Source of the DNA: Chryseobacterium contaminans
Lineage (GTDB): Bacteria > Bacteroidota > Bacteroidia > Flavobacteriales > Weeksellaceae
NCBI RefSeq assembly: GCF_001684955.1
Contig: NZ_MAYF01000068.1
Location: forward strand, 1 to 61,809
DNA: 61,809 nucleotides
Direction: 5' to 3'
The notes under the pieces were generated by a model. It ran no database searches and was not told where the DNA came from. It saw only the letters and a list, made by a program, of their open reading frames with translations. Shown piece by piece: positions 33,699 through 43,699 of this stretch; the first letter of the stretch is position 1, and each line of letters starts with the position of its first letter. Position numbers and translations under genes: made by a program.

Positions 33699-35306
33699 AT
33701 GGAATTTAGATATCAGGATCCGTATCCAATTCAGAAAGATGATACGGTGTATAAAAAGCTTACATCAGATTATGTAAAGGTTGAAAAACTGGGTGACAGA
33801 GAAATTTTAACTGTTGATCCAAAAGGATTGGAATTATTGGCTGAAGAAGCTATGGCAGACGTTTCTTTTATGTTGCGTTCTTCCCACCTTGAAAGCCTGA
33901 AAAGAATCATTGATGATCCTGAAGCTACAGATAATGACAGATTCGTTGCTTATAACTTATTACAAAATGCTGCCGTGGCGGTGGAAGGTGCTCTTCCTTC
34001 CTGCCAGGATACAGGAACGGCAATCGTAATGGGAAAAAAAGGAGAAAACGTATACACAGGAGTGGATGACGGTGAATTCTTAAGCCGTGGGATCTACAAT
34101 ACTTATCAGAAAAGAAACTTAAGATATTCTCAGGTTGTTCCTTTAACAATGTTTGATGAGAAGAACTCAGGATCCAACCTTCCTGCACAGATTGATATCT
34201 ATGCGAAAAAAGGTGATTCTTATGAATTCTTATTTCTAACAAAAGGAGGAGGTTCTGCTAACAAAACATTCCTTTATCAAAAGACAAAATCTTTATTGAA
34301 CGAGAAGTCTCTTGAAGAATTCGTTAAAGAAAAGATTTCTGACCTTGGAACAGCAGCTTGCCCACCTTACCACTTAGCGTTGGTAATTGGAGGAACTTCT
34401 GCTGAAGCCAACCTTGCCGCTGTTAAAAAAGCTTCTGCAAAATATTTTGATAACCTTCCAACAGAAGGAAATGAAGCCGGACAGGCTTTCAGAGACCTTG
34501 AATGGGAAGCTAAAGTTCAGAAAATCTGCCAGGAAAGTGCTATCGGAGCGCAGTTTGGAGGAAAATACCTTACTCACGACGTAAGAGTAATCAGACTTCC
34601 AAGACACGCAGCTTCTTGCCCGGTAGGAATGGGAGTTTCTTGTTCAGCAGACAGAAATATCAAAGGAAAAATTACAAAAGACGGTATCTTCCTTGAGCAG
34701 TTGGAGCAGGATCCAAAAAGATTCTTACCAGCTACACCACCACACCTTGAAGAAGCTGTTGAAGTGGATTTGAATAAGCCAATGCCTGAAATTCTGGCTG
34801 AACTTTCAAAATATCCGATCAAAACAAGATTAAAACTGAACGGTACATTAATCGTAGCGAGAGATATTGCTCATGCGAAGATCAAAGAAATCATCGACAG
34901 TGGAAAACCAATGCCGGAATATTTCAAAAACCACCCAATCTATTATGCAGGACCGGCAAAAACACCGGAAGGAATGGCTTCAGGAAGTTTTGGACCAACA
35001 ACAGCAGGAAGAATGGACGTGTATGTGGATGAGTTCCAAAGCCATGGAGGAAGTATGATCATGCTGGCAAAAGGAAACAGAAGTAAAGATGTTACTGATG
35101 CTTGTAACAAATACGGAGGGTTCTACCTTGGATCTATCGGTGGACCGGCAGCTATTCTGGCAAAAGATAATATTGTATCTGTAGATGTGGTAGACTTCCC
35201 GGAATTAGGAATGGAAGCAGTAAGAAAAATTGAAGTAAAAGATTTCCCTGCGTTTATCATTACGGATGATAAAGGGAACGATTTCTTCGCAGATCTTGCT
35301 CATTAA
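33699..35306 (+). CDS. Class I (iron-sulfur) fumarate hydratase
   Basis: The 535-residue enzyme has the fused alpha and beta domains of FumA/FumB. Candidate [4Fe-4S] ligands are Cys in '[18 protein letters not shown]' (near 106), '[12 protein letters not shown]' (near 224) and '[17 protein letters not shown]' (near 305-315). '[31 protein letters not shown]' in the beta domain matches the family. It performs the same reaction as FumC next door but is oxygen-sensitive in known members. A lower-grade alternative is L-tartrate dehydratase, less likely because of length and fusion. Confidence 0.92.
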   Translation: MEFRYQDPYPIQKDDTVYKKLTSDYVKVEKLGDREILTVDPKGLELLAEEAMADVSFMLRSSHLESLKRIIDDPEATDNDRFVAYNLLQNAAVAVEGALPSCQDTGTAIVMGKKGENVYTGVDDGEFLSRGIYNTYQKRNLRYSQVVPLTMFDEKNSGSNLPAQIDIYAKKGDSYEFLFLTKGGGSANKTFLYQKTKSLLNEKSLEEFVKEKISDLGTAACPPYHLALVIGGTSAEANLAAVKKASAKYFDNLPTEGNEAGQAFRDLEWEAKVQKICQESAIGAQFGGKYLTHDVRVIRLPRHAASCPVGMGVSCSADRNIKGKITKDGIFLEQLEQDPKRFLPATPPHLEEAVEVDLNKPMPEILAELSKYPIKTRLKLNGTLIVARDIAHAKIKEIIDSGKPMPEYFKNHPIYYAGPAKTPEGMASGSFGPTTAGRMDVYVDEFQSHGGSMIMLAKGNRSKDVTDACNKYGGFYLGSIGGPAAILAKDNIVSVDVVDFPELGMEAVRKIEVKDFPAFIITDDKGNDFFADLAH

Positions 35307-35427
35307 TCCGATAAAAAAGACACTGAGAGTGGAGATAAGAGATGTCAGTTTACATCTCAAATCCCCATTCTCATCGCTTTAAAATCTATATAGAATTAAA
35401 ATAAATTAAAAATTAGAGCCTGTATCT

Positions 35428-35459
35428 TTTGTGTAAAAAAGAAAAAAGCTTTATTTTTG
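35428..35459 (+). promoter_or_regulatory. Promoter of the His-tailed membrane protein gene
   Basis: TTTG at 35428-35431, 20 bases, then TATTTTTG at 35452-35459: an excellent match to the Bacteroidota promoter, with a start near 35466, 12 bases before the ATG. Confidence 0.7.
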
Positions 35460-35477
35460 CCTAAAATCTTTAAGAGA

Positions 35478-35762
35478 ATGATAACTATTTTATCAGCATT
35501 TTGGCCGTTCTACCAGTTCCTTTGGACTGTATTTTTCATTACTATGTTCTTAGTAGGATTCTGGTGTATTTTTATGTTCTTCGGATTAGTAATCCCAATG
35601 TGGCTAACTGAAGGTTTGAAAGAGTATTTCGGAAAAGTGAAGCCTTTCGATCCTGAAGATATCAGAAGAAAGCTTATTACTGAGCAGGAAGGTGTAGAAA
35701 CTATTTACAGCCAACCTAAAGGGAACGGACCTTTCATTCACGATCACGGACATCATCATTAA
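35478..35762 (+). CDS. Small membrane protein with His-rich tail
   Basis: From ATG 35478 (the TTG at 35457 lies inside the promoter) the protein has 94 residues. One long or two close membrane helices cover about 8-45 ('FWPFYQFLWTVFFITMFLVG', then 'FMFFGLVIPMWLTEGL'). A soluble tail ends in 'HDHGHHH', a likely metal-binding cluster. It lies between the class I fumarase gene and a terminator. I do not recognise a family. Confidence 0.7.
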   Translation: MITILSAFWPFYQFLWTVFFITMFLVGFWCIFMFFGLVIPMWLTEGLKEYFGKVKPFDPEDIRRKLITEQEGVETIYSQPKGNGPFIHDHGHHH

Positions 35763-35826
35763 TTGATTGTCATTGCTTTTTCACCTGAATTCTGAAAAAG
35801 TAATATCAAAGCAAAACAACATATAT

Positions 35827-35855
35827 AAACCGCTTAATTTTTTAAGCGGTTTTTC
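35827..35855. terminator. Bidirectional terminator between convergent genes
   Basis: An 11-bp stem, AAACCGCTTAA / TTAAGCGGTTT, with a TTTT loop and T tail sits between the small membrane protein (+) and the AraC regulator (-). Confidence 0.85.
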
Positions 35856-36748
35856 TATTTATTATTCCTAAGGGACTCCGGAGATACTCCAAATTTCTTT
35901 TTAAAGGCCCGGGTAAAATTCTGTAAATATTCGTAGCCGCATTCAATAGCTATTTCTTTAATCATAATGTCTTTATCCGTAATAAGTTTCCTGGCTTTCA
36001 ACATTCTTAATTCGGAGATATAGTGATTAATTGTTGTATGATATTCAGCTTTGAACTCTTTTCTGATGAGGTTTTGATTGATACCTATCAATTTTCCGAT
36101 TTCCTCCGCTTTAATATTCCGGTGATAATTCTCATCAATAAATTGTTTAATCATTTCAGGAGTCTTTGAGGCCGTTTCTAAATTATTTTTTTCATTAAAC
36201 TGTTCAAAGATGAGAATTAATAGCTTGATAATCTTGGCTTCAATAAACAATTTCTGCATCACCCCTTTTTTATAATAGGTTAAAATCTCTTTTAAAATAA
36301 TATGCATTTCAACCGTCATGTTTGGATGGGTAGATTTTTGAAGGAAGATAAAATTATTTTGGAGCATCTTTTCCAGAATTTCCGATGCTTCTGTGTTAGA
36401 TGAAGGATTAATAAGGTTTGAAATATATTTGTAATGAAGCTGAATATGAACATATTTCATGTTTTCCTCATTGTCCGTCCACAATTCAGCTTTGTTTTTC
36501 TTTATTGAATAATGAAGAATGTATTGATACTTTTTAAATATGAATGGTGTATCACAATCATAAGTCTTCAGATGAATTTCAGGACTTAGCAAGAATAGAA
36601 GATTGAATTTCGATGGATCTTCAAGAATATATGATTTTGAAGAACCTTCTGAAACCAACGGGTTATGCACAGTAATTTCAATATTCTCCGATATGAAAAT
36701 AGGCCCATTTTGCTGTTGGCTCTCCATACAACGTTTTTTTACAATCAT
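35855..36748 (-). CDS. AraC-family transcriptional regulator
   Basis: The 297-residue protein (Met at codon 8, 36727, is also possible) has a C-terminal AraC/XylS double helix-turn-helix: 'IKAEEIGKLIGINQNLIRKEFKAEYHTTINHYISELRMLKARKLI', then 'MIKEIAIECGYEYLQNFTRAFKKKFGVSPESLR'. The N-terminal ~190 residues show no familiar ligand-binding motif and may belong to a flavobacterial variant. It is divergent from the FISUMP/T9SS gene at 36872 across a 123-base gap, so it may regulate that gene. Confidence 0.9.
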   Translation of the reverse strand: MIVKKRCMESQQQNGPIFISENIEITVHNPLVSEGSSKSYILEDPSKFNLLFLLSPEIHLKTYDCDTPFIFKKYQYILHYSIKKNKAELWTDNEENMKYVHIQLHYKYISNLINPSSNTEASEILEKMLQNNFIFLQKSTHPNMTVEMHIILKEILTYYKKGVMQKLFIEAKIIKLLILIFEQFNEKNNLETASKTPEMIKQFIDENYHRNIKAEEIGKLIGINQNLIRKEFKAEYHTTINHYISELRMLKARKLITDKDIMIKEIAIECGYEYLQNFTRAFKKKFGVSPESLRNNK

Positions 36749-36821
36749 AACAACATTTAAAGCACCTTAACCGGGATAATTAAAAGTTCGGAAATGATAA
36801 CCCGAATTTAATTTTGAAAGC

Positions 36822-36829
36822 TACTTTTG
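36822..36829 (+). promoter_or_regulatory. Promoter -7 element of the FISUMP/T9SS gene
   Basis: TACTTTTG fits TAnnTTTG, 43 bases before the ATG at 36872. The -33 element is unclear. Confidence 0.5.
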
Positions 36830-36871
36830 CGCAAATTTAAATTAAATTTAGAATAATTAAAAATAATAACA

Positions 36872-37903
36872 ATGGCTGAAAATTTATTTTTTGCAATAAA
36901 AAGCTTGGGGTTGGGAATATTACTGGTAGCAGGGGCTGCATTAAATGGACAACAAAGTTGTAATAATACAGATCCGGGAAATAATTCCGGAGATTTGGGA
37001 TGTGTAACCTTTAGTTATCAGGGGCAATCGGTTGTTTATACTACGGTAAGGGCTGCTGATGGAAATGTCTGGCTGCTGCAAAATTTAGGAAGTGAAAGAG
37101 TAGCAGAGGCTTTGGATGACGAAGAGTCTTATGGAGATCTGTTTCAATGGGGAAGATGGGATGATGGGCATCAGTTGAGAAACTCTCCTTTGATATCTTC
37201 TCCCTCAGACAATACACCGGAAGGATTACCGGGCTCGGGATCTTTTATCATAGGTTCACCAGGATGGTGGTCTTCTAACGGAGCAGACGATAAATGGGCT
37301 GGTACAGGGTTGGCAGAAGTAACAGAAACGATGGGTGCCGATCCGTGCAGAGTAATTGGCTTGGAATGGAAACTCCCTTCTCAGGCAGATTGGGCAAATG
37401 TTGTTCAGGCCGAGAATATTATTTCTCCGGTAAAAGCTTATGGTGGAAATTTAAAACTGCCAATGGGAGGCTATCGTAGCAGTTCAGACGGAGGATTTAC
37501 TTTTGTCGGGAAAAGGGGATATTTCTGGAGTTCCAATGCAGCAACAACAGGAGGCAAATATTTATACATAGGATCAACAGTGGCTAATGCATCAGCAGGC
37601 GGCCCAAGAGGACAAGGTGCATCAGTAAGATGTATGAAATCTCAGGAACAATTGGGTACTGCAGATATTCATCCGAGGCAGAATAGGATTGACGTATATC
37701 CAAATCCCGTTAAAGGAATACTTACGCTCAAAAGTGATTCTTTGATTGAGCATGTAAGGATTATCAATGCAGCCGGACAAAGAGTTGAGGCTTCATTTTC
37801 AGGTACTCAGATCAATATGAATAACCTCCCTTCAGACTTATATATCATAGAATTAAAATTAAATAACGGAGAATCTATAGTAAAGAAAATTATAAAAAAT
37901 TAA
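36872..37903 (+). CDS. FISUMP-domain protein with T9SS sorting domain
   Basis: The 343-residue protein has an N-terminal hydrophobic segment with a possible signal cleavage near 'LNGQQS' (~27). A FISUMP (Fibrobacter succinogenes major paralogous) domain follows: 'DGNVWLLQNLG', 'GDLFQWGRWDDGHQ', 'WKLPSQADWANVV', 'GGYRSSSDGGFTFVGKRGYFWSS' and 'GASVRCMK'. A T9SS type A domain closes it ('VYPNPVKGILTLKSD' ... 'VKKIIKN'). FISUMP proteins are surface proteins of unclear role. The divergent AraC gene is a candidate regulator. Confidence 0.88.
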   Translation: MAENLFFAIKSLGLGILLVAGAALNGQQSCNNTDPGNNSGDLGCVTFSYQGQSVVYTTVRAADGNVWLLQNLGSERVAEALDDEESYGDLFQWGRWDDGHQLRNSPLISSPSDNTPEGLPGSGSFIIGSPGWWSSNGADDKWAGTGLAEVTETMGADPCRVIGLEWKLPSQADWANVVQAENIISPVKAYGGNLKLPMGGYRSSSDGGFTFVGKRGYFWSSNAATTGGKYLYIGSTVANASAGGPRGQGASVRCMKSQEQLGTADIHPRQNRIDVYPNPVKGILTLKSDSLIEHVRIINAAGQRVEASFSGTQINMNNLPSDLYIIELKLNNGESIVKKIIKN

Positions 37904-37981
37904 ATTTTTTTAACATTTGAATCAATATATCCGGTAGATTTCCGTTACATACGGTATAGTTCATTACAATTACTTTTATCG

Positions 37982-38017
37982 AAAGGCTCATGAAATTTTT
38001 ATCATGGGCCTTTTTTG
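37982..38017 (+). terminator. Terminator after the FISUMP gene
   Basis: A 12-bp stem, AAAGGCTCATGA / TCATGGGCCTTT (one T-G pair), with an 8-base loop is followed by six T. Confidence 0.8.
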
Positions 38018-38103
38018 TAATCAAACTATAAATCTTCACCTAAAATAGAGTGAAATCTATTCTACGAAGAAAAATTAATATTATATTCGATAAAAATAAA
38101 GAC

Positions 38104-40938
38104 ATGAAAAAAATCTATATTATTGTTTTGCTTTTCATTACAATGATTGTTTTTGGGCAAATCAGCTATACGATTTCACCCAATCCGTTTAATGAAACAG
38201 ATGCCATTACCCTAACAGTTCCCGGAGATCAGATTGATGAAACCGCCTGGGGAGTAACCAATAATGCAATTTATATCTGGTCCTGGTCTTTTGATACCAA
38301 TTATCAGAACAGTCAGGATTGTCCTACCAATGGAAGCTGGAACAATTCTAATGATCTGAATAAACTTAACTACAACGCTGGAGCAGATACATACTCAATA
38401 ACATTGACGCCAACAACCTTTTTCGGAAGGACGGGAATCGGAAGGTTTGGATTTTTATTAAAGGATAAAACCGGAACACATCAGAGTTCACCGGATATTT
38501 TCGTGAATGTGGGAGTCCTGAACTTAAATTTGACAAATCCTGCGCCGAACAGTCTTACCACAGTTCCTGTTGGAAATTCAATTAATATTACCGCTACTAC
38601 AAATGTTAATGCCACTTTTCAGCTTAAGGCGAATGGCATTGTAGTAAATTCCACATCTACACCGTCTTCATCTTATTCCTACAATTATACGGTTTCACAA
38701 GATGCCAATATGGAGCTCATTGCTACAGAGGGAAGCAGTTCAAAAAGTGCAGCATTCATTCTACAGGTTCCTCGAAATGTAATTTCAGAGGCTATTCCGA
38801 ATTGGATTAAGCAAGGAATCAATTATGATTCTATAGATCCGACTAAAGTTGGCTTGGCTTTGTATGCTCCCCACAAAAACTTTGTTCATGTTATCGGAAG
38901 TTTCAATAACTGGACGGTGAATGACACTTATTTAATGAAAAAAGATACTGCTAACCCAGATCTTTATTGGATTGAGCTGAATGGATTGACTCCACAACAG
39001 CTGTATACCTTCCAATACAGAACTAATGACCTGAGAAAAGTGGCTGATCCTTATTCTCCTCAAATTTTATCTTCTTATGATGATCCGTGGATTTCCTCTT
39101 CTACCTATCCTAATCTTCCGGCATTTCCGGCGGGGCAGGGTTTTGAGGTTTCAACATTTAAAACCGGGCAAACATCTTATAGCTGGCAGGTAACTAATTT
39201 CCAGAGGCCTGCAAAGGAAGATCTTATAGTGTATGAACTTTTATTAAGAGACTTTACGCAAGAGAAAAACTGGCAGTCTTTGATCAATAAAATTTCTTAT
39301 TTAAAAAACCTGAAGATCAATGCCATTGAACTGCTTCCTATAATGGAATTTGACGGAAATCTTTCATGGGGATACAATACTTCTTTCCATTACGCTTTAG
39401 ATAAAGCTTATGGGACTCCTGAAAAATTTAAAGAATTTGTTGATCTGTGCCATCAGAATGGTATTGCTGTGATCCTGGATGTAGCTTTTAACCATGCAAC
39501 AGGACGTTCTCCATTAGTAAGGCTTTGGAATATAGATCCGGATGGGGACGGTTATGGTGATGTAGCTCCCAATAATCCTTATTTTAACCAGGTACCGAAA
39601 CATTCATACAATGTGTTTAATGATTTTAACCATTCCAGCCCTTCAACTCAATATTACGTTGAAAGATGTCTTCAGCAATGGCTGAAAGAGTATCACATTG
39701 ATGGGTTCCGATGGGATTTAACAAAAGGCTTCACTCAAAACTGTTCTGAAAATGATGAAAACTGTACCAATGCCTATCAGCAGGACAGGGTGGATATTTT
39801 GAAAAACTATGCAGACAAGCAATGGGCACTTGATCCGAATTCTTATATGATATTTGAACATCTGGGAACAGATCAGGAAGAACAGCAATGGGCTAATTTC
39901 AGAATAGCAGAAGGAAAAGGAGTGATGCTTTGGAACAAGCAGACAGAACCTTACAACCAGAATACAATGGGATATAAGGAAAACAGTAACTATGACCGTA
40001 TGAATCACAATCTTCACGGATTTACCGGAATGCGTGCTGTAGGATATGGGGAAAGCCATGATGAAGAAAGATTAATGTTTAAAAACCTGGCTTATGGAGC
40101 GGAGAATGGAAGTTACAGTGTAAAAAATCTGAATACGGCATTAGAAAGAATGAAAACATTTGGAGCGACATTCTTTACCATTCCTGGTCCGAAAATGATC
40201 TGGCAGTTTGGAGAACTGGGCTATGAATTCAGCATCAACAGATGTGCAGATGGAAGCATCAACAACGGGTGCAGAACTGATGAAAAGCCTGTAGCCTTTA
40301 CATTAGGATATGATACGGATGCTAATAGAAAGTCCGTTTATGATACTTGGGCAAGAATCATTGGTATCAGAAATACCTATCCGGTATTCAAATCAAAGAC
40401 CTACACCATAGAGTCAAACAACCTTGCGAATGATCCGGATGGATTGATTACAAGGATTTATGTGTATGACAATACAATCAACGGAATGAAAAACGTGGTG
40501 GTTCTTGCTAATTATTCCACTTCTGTACAAAATGTGGTTCCCTATTTCCCTTACGTTGGGCAGTGGAAGAACCTGATGGATGATACGGTTTCAAATATTA
40601 GCTCTACAATAGCTCCAATTACTTTACAGCCTGGAGAGTTCAGGATTTTTGGAAATGATGCCGGAGCTTTGTCTGTTTCAGATGCAAATGCCGGAAACAA
40701 ACTATCTCTTCAGATTGCAGATAACCCGATCAGAAATGGTTCGGCAAAATTAATTTTTAACAAAGCTAAAAACGGAGAGATTGTTATCTTCGATATGAGC
40801 GGTAAAAGGCTGGATTCATTTAAACTTGATAAAGAAAATGGAACTTATGAGCTAAAGATAAATTATCCACCTGGAGCTTATCTGGTTCATCTGAAATCAG
40901 AAACCGGAATGGCAATTCAGAAGATGATCGTAAAATAA
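38104..40938 (+). CDS. Secreted GH13 alpha-amylase-type protein with T9SS sorting domain
   Basis: ATG 38104 gives 944 residues with signal peptide 'YIIVLLFITMIVFGQ'; the ATG-less extension upstream (38050) is not needed. N-terminal Ig-like or starch-binding modules include 'FVHVIGSFNNW' (CBM48-like, ~260-340). The GH13 barrel follows, with 'DVAFNHATG', nucleophile D538 in 'FRWDLTKGF', acid/base E585 in 'IFEHLG' and D653 in 'GESHDEERL'. The last ~85 residues are a T9SS domain. It should hydrolyse alpha-glucans at the cell surface or outside. The nearby terminators make it monocistronic. Confidence 0.9.
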   Translation: MKKIYIIVLLFITMIVFGQISYTISPNPFNETDAITLTVPGDQIDETAWGVTNNAIYIWSWSFDTNYQNSQDCPTNGSWNNSNDLNKLNYNAGADTYSITLTPTTFFGRTGIGRFGFLLKDKTGTHQSSPDIFVNVGVLNLNLTNPAPNSLTTVPVGNSINITATTNVNATFQLKANGIVVNSTSTPSSSYSYNYTVSQDANMELIATEGSSSKSAAFILQVPRNVISEAIPNWIKQGINYDSIDPTKVGLALYAPHKNFVHVIGSFNNWTVNDTYLMKKDTANPDLYWIELNGLTPQQLYTFQYRTNDLRKVADPYSPQILSSYDDPWISSSTYPNLPAFPAGQGFEVSTFKTGQTSYSWQVTNFQRPAKEDLIVYELLLRDFTQEKNWQSLINKISYLKNLKINAIELLPIMEFDGNLSWGYNTSFHYALDKAYGTPEKFKEFVDLCHQNGIAVILDVAFNHATGRSPLVRLWNIDPDGDGYGDVAPNNPYFNQVPKHSYNVFNDFNHSSPSTQYYVERCLQQWLKEYHIDGFRWDLTKGFTQNCSENDENCTNAYQQDRVDILKNYADKQWALDPNSYMIFEHLGTDQEEQQWANFRIAEGKGVMLWNKQTEPYNQNTMGYKENSNYDRMNHNLHGFTGMRAVGYGESHDEERLMFKNLAYGAENGSYSVKNLNTALERMKTFGATFFTIPGPKMIWQFGELGYEFSINRCADGSINNGCRTDEKPVAFTLGYDTDANRKSVYDTWARIIGIRNTYPVFKSKTYTIESNNLANDPDGLITRIYVYDNTINGMKNVVVLANYSTSVQNVVPYFPYVGQWKNLMDDTVSNISSTIAPITLQPGEFRIFGNDAGALSVSDANAGNKLSLQIADNPIRNGSAKLIFNKAKNGEIVIFDMSGKRLDSFKLDKENGTYELKINYPPGAYLVHLKSETGMAIQKMIVK

Positions 40939-40942
40939 ATAT

Positions 40943-40980
40943 AAAGGTAAATCTGCAACCCCGCAGATTTGCCTTTTTTC
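40943..40980 (+). terminator. Terminator after the amylase gene
   Basis: A 14-bp stem, AAAGGTAAATCTGC / GCAGATTTGCCTTT (one T-G pair), with a 6-base loop is followed by TTTTTT. Confidence 0.85.
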
Positions 40981-41002
40981 TTATGGGGAAGTATATAACT
41001 TT

Positions 41003-41033
41003 TTTGCAGATTTGAAAAATAAGTCTACCTTTG
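41003..41033 (+). promoter_or_regulatory. Promoter of the SAM-riboswitch transcript
   Basis: TTTG at 41003-41006, 19 bases, then TACCTTTG at 41026-41033: a textbook Bacteroidota promoter. The predicted start near 41040 coincides with the riboswitch 5' end. Confidence 0.75.
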
Positions 41034-41039
41034 CACTAG

Positions 41040-41143
41040 ATTTATCAAGAAAGGTGGAGGGATTTGGCCCAATGAAACCTTAGCAACCAACACAATTCCA
41101 GGAGTGTAAAGGTGCTAATTCCAACCCGATGGGGGAGATAAGT
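41040..41143 (+). promoter_or_regulatory. SAM-I (S-box) riboswitch
   Basis: The conserved S-box core is plain. 'TTATC' (41042) pairs with 'GATAA' (41137) as P1. Between them are 'AAGAAAGGTGGAGGGATTTG', 'GCCCAATGAAACCTTAGCAA' and 'CCA', an internal variable stem, 'AAGGTGCTAATTCCAACCC' and 'GGGGGAGATAAG'. The order and spacing fit RF00162-type RNAs, which bind S-adenosylmethionine and turn off methionine genes. I see no clear terminator between the aptamer and the ATG at 41239, so control is more likely at translation. It governs a TonB-dependent receptor and an APC permease. Confidence 0.9.
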
Positions 41144-41238
41144 GAAGTCAATATTTCTTATATGAATTCCATTTCTTGAAGTCTTGTGTATCTGCAGCAT
41201 AATCTGTGGAAGAATAGTTTTAATTGGCAAGAACAAAG

Positions 41239-43692
41239 ATGAAAAAATTAAGTACAGCTGTATTGCTGCTAGGGACAATTTTGGTCGCTGCCCAGGAGCA
41301 GGAGGAAAAAGGAAAACAGATCGAAGATATTATCATCGTCGGAAACCGTAACATTAAAAGAACAAAACTGGAAACTCCGGTTCCTGTGGATGTTATCAAT
41401 ATCGATAAAGTTCAGAGATCTTCCCCGCAAATGACAGCCCAGGATCTATTGAATTATGTTATTCCTTCATTTAACTCTGTAAGACAATCTGCATCTGACG
41501 GGACGGAGCATATTGATCCCGTAACGTTAAGAGGAATGGGGCCGGATCAGGTTTTGGTATTGCTTAATGGAAAAAGAAGACACACAACCTCTCTCGTCAA
41601 CTATCAGAATACCGTAGGAAACGGGTCTGTAGGAACAGATTTAAGTACTATTCCCATAATTGCTATTGAGAAAATTGAAGTCTTAAGAGACGGGGCAGCA
41701 GCTCAATATGGTTCTGATGCCATTGCAGGAGTTATTAATATTATTTTAAAAAAGAATGCAGGGGCTTCTGCAAGCTTAACCTATGGATTAAGTGGAAGAA
41801 ATGACGGTGATACCTATCAGGCAGGGGTAAACTATGGAACTTCTCTGGGGAAAAATGACGGGTTTATCAATCTTTCATTACAGCTAAGTCACAGAGGGAA
41901 AACAACGAGAACTCAAAATCACGACCTTGATATTTTCGGAGACAATTTCGCCTATGAATTTGCAGGAGATGCTGAGGCTGTAAAAGCTGCCAGAGCTGCA
42001 GATGATGCGAAGATTCAAGAAAGAGGATTAACAAGAGATGATTTCAATTTCCAGATTGGAGACGCGCAAATCAGACAGGGACAATTATTTTTCAATTCAG
42101 AATATCCTTTGAATGATAACTTTAAACTCTATTCTTTCGGAGGTTTCAGCATTAAAGAAGGAAAAGGATATGGCTTCAGAAGACTTCCAAGTGAAAGCTT
42201 TAATATTGTAAAAGAAATCTATCCTAACGGATTTCAGGCAGTCTTAAATTCTCAGATCTATGATATCTCTTACGCTGTTGGAGCAAAATATAATGTAAAT
42301 GATTGGCAAATTGATCTAAGTAATACTTTCGGGAGCAATACTTTCAATTATAACGTAAGCAATACCAATAACGCTTCTCTGGGAGTAAAATCACCCACCC
42401 GTTTTTATGCTGGTGCGCACAGTTTCTTACAGAATACCGTTAATCTTGATGTTTCAAAAAAGATAAAGAACTTCAATATTGCATTCGGAGGAGAATTCAG
42501 ATTTGAACAATATCAGATCAAAGCTGGGGACGAGGCTTCTTATACCCAATATGACGAGAACGGAAATGTGGCAACAAAAGATTCTAAAGTAATTGGAGCA
42601 GGAGGTTCTCAATCATTTATTGGTTTCTCACCGGATAATGCTTTGAAAAAAGACAGACATTCAACAGCCGTATATGCTGACCTTTCCTATGATTTAGATA
42701 AAAAACTGAATATTGATGCCGCTGCCAGATTTGAAAACTACTCAGACTTTGGAAGCACCCTGAACGGGAAGCTGGCGGTAAGATATGAATTTATAAAAAA
42801 TTATGCAGTAAGAGCGGCAGTCGGAACTGGATTCAGAGCACCATCGCTTCAGCAGCAGTATTTTAATAACTCTTTTGCAGATATTTCTACCTCAGGAGAG
42901 GGAATTGTAAGAAAAGGAATCTTTAATAATGACAGCCAGGCTGCACAGGTTCTTGGATTTGATAAATTAAAGCAGGAAACATCCGTTAATGGAAGTGCAG
43001 GATTTACCTTACAGCCCGTTAAAGGACTATTCATTACGGTAGACGGATATATCATTAAAGTAAAAGACAGAATTGTCATTACCAGCAATATCACAGATGA
43101 GCAATTATCAGACCCTAAAGTAGTAGGAGAAGGAAATGCAGTGGAAAGCGGCAGATTTTTTGCCAATGCCATTGATACCGAAACCAAAGGAATAGATGTA
43201 GTAGTTTCCTATGATTGGAGGCTGGCTGGCGGAAACTTAAATATCAACCTTGCCGGAAACTATACTGAAACAAAAATTACAGATTTTCACTTCCCGGACA
43301 ATATAAAAACTCCGCAGAAAGAATTCTTTGGCCCGGATCAGATCAATATTATAGAAACCCTTTCTCCTAAAACAAAAGCATCATTGGGGCTTACGTATGG
43401 AATAGGAAAATTCAGTTTTCTCGTGAGAAATACCTATTTTGGTAAAGTAATCAGAGACGGTTATCCTTTCGGAGAAGTTCAGGAGTTTGCTCCAAAAGTG
43501 GTTACTGATATTAGTGTAGGATATGATATTACAAAAAATATCAACTTTACAGTAGGTGCCAACAACGTATTTGATGTATTCCCTGATCTTCAGATCTATA
43601 AAAATTCATATTATGGAGTATTTAAATATGCGCCGGTTCAGATGGGAACATTGGGAAGCTATTTCTTTGGAAGGCTTAATTTTAATTTTTAA
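41239..43692 (+). CDS. TonB-dependent receptor under SAM-riboswitch control
   Basis: From ATG 41239 (an in-frame TTG five codons earlier is less likely) the 817-residue protein has a signal peptide ('LLLGTILVAAQ'). A plug domain follows: 'IIIVGNRNIKRTKLETPVPVDVIN' as TonB-box-like start, 'AQDLLNYVIPSFN', 'VTLRGMGPDQVLVLLNGKRRH' and 'IEVLRDGAAAQYGSDAIAGVINI'. A 22-strand-type barrel ends 'YFFGRLNFNF'. It lacks the CarboxypepD-like N-terminal extension of SusC proteins. Receptors of this kind import nutrients through the outer membrane using TonB energy. The S-box suggests the substrate is methionine or a sulfur compound. It is 8 bases from the permease gene. Confidence 0.92.
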   Translation: MKKLSTAVLLLGTILVAAQEQEEKGKQIEDIIIVGNRNIKRTKLETPVPVDVINIDKVQRSSPQMTAQDLLNYVIPSFNSVRQSASDGTEHIDPVTLRGMGPDQVLVLLNGKRRHTTSLVNYQNTVGNGSVGTDLSTIPIIAIEKIEVLRDGAAAQYGSDAIAGVINIILKKNAGASASLTYGLSGRNDGDTYQAGVNYGTSLGKNDGFINLSLQLSHRGKTTRTQNHDLDIFGDNFAYEFAGDAEAVKAARAADDAKIQERGLTRDDFNFQIGDAQIRQGQLFFNSEYPLNDNFKLYSFGGFSIKEGKGYGFRRLPSESFNIVKEIYPNGFQAVLNSQIYDISYAVGAKYNVNDWQIDLSNTFGSNTFNYNVSNTNNASLGVKSPTRFYAGAHSFLQNTVNLDVSKKIKNFNIAFGGEFRFEQYQIKAGDEASYTQYDENGNVATKDSKVIGAGGSQSFIGFSPDNALKKDRHSTAVYADLSYDLDKKLNIDAAARFENYSDFGSTLNGKLAVRYEFIKNYAVRAAVGTGFRAPSLQQQYFNNSFADISTSGEGIVRKGIFNNDSQAAQVLGFDKLKQETSVNGSAGFTLQPVKGLFITVDGYIIKVKDRIVITSNITDEQLSDPKVVGEGNAVESGRFFANAIDTETKGIDVVVSYDWRLAGGNLNINLAGNYTETKITDFHFPDNIKTPQKEFFGPDQINIIETLSPKTKASLGLTYGIGKFSFLVRNTYFGKVIRDGYPFGEVQEFAPKVVTDISVGYDITKNINFTVGANNVFDVFPDLQIYKNSYYGVFKYAPVQMGTLGSYFFGRLNFNF

Positions 43693-43699
43693 TAGGTAA

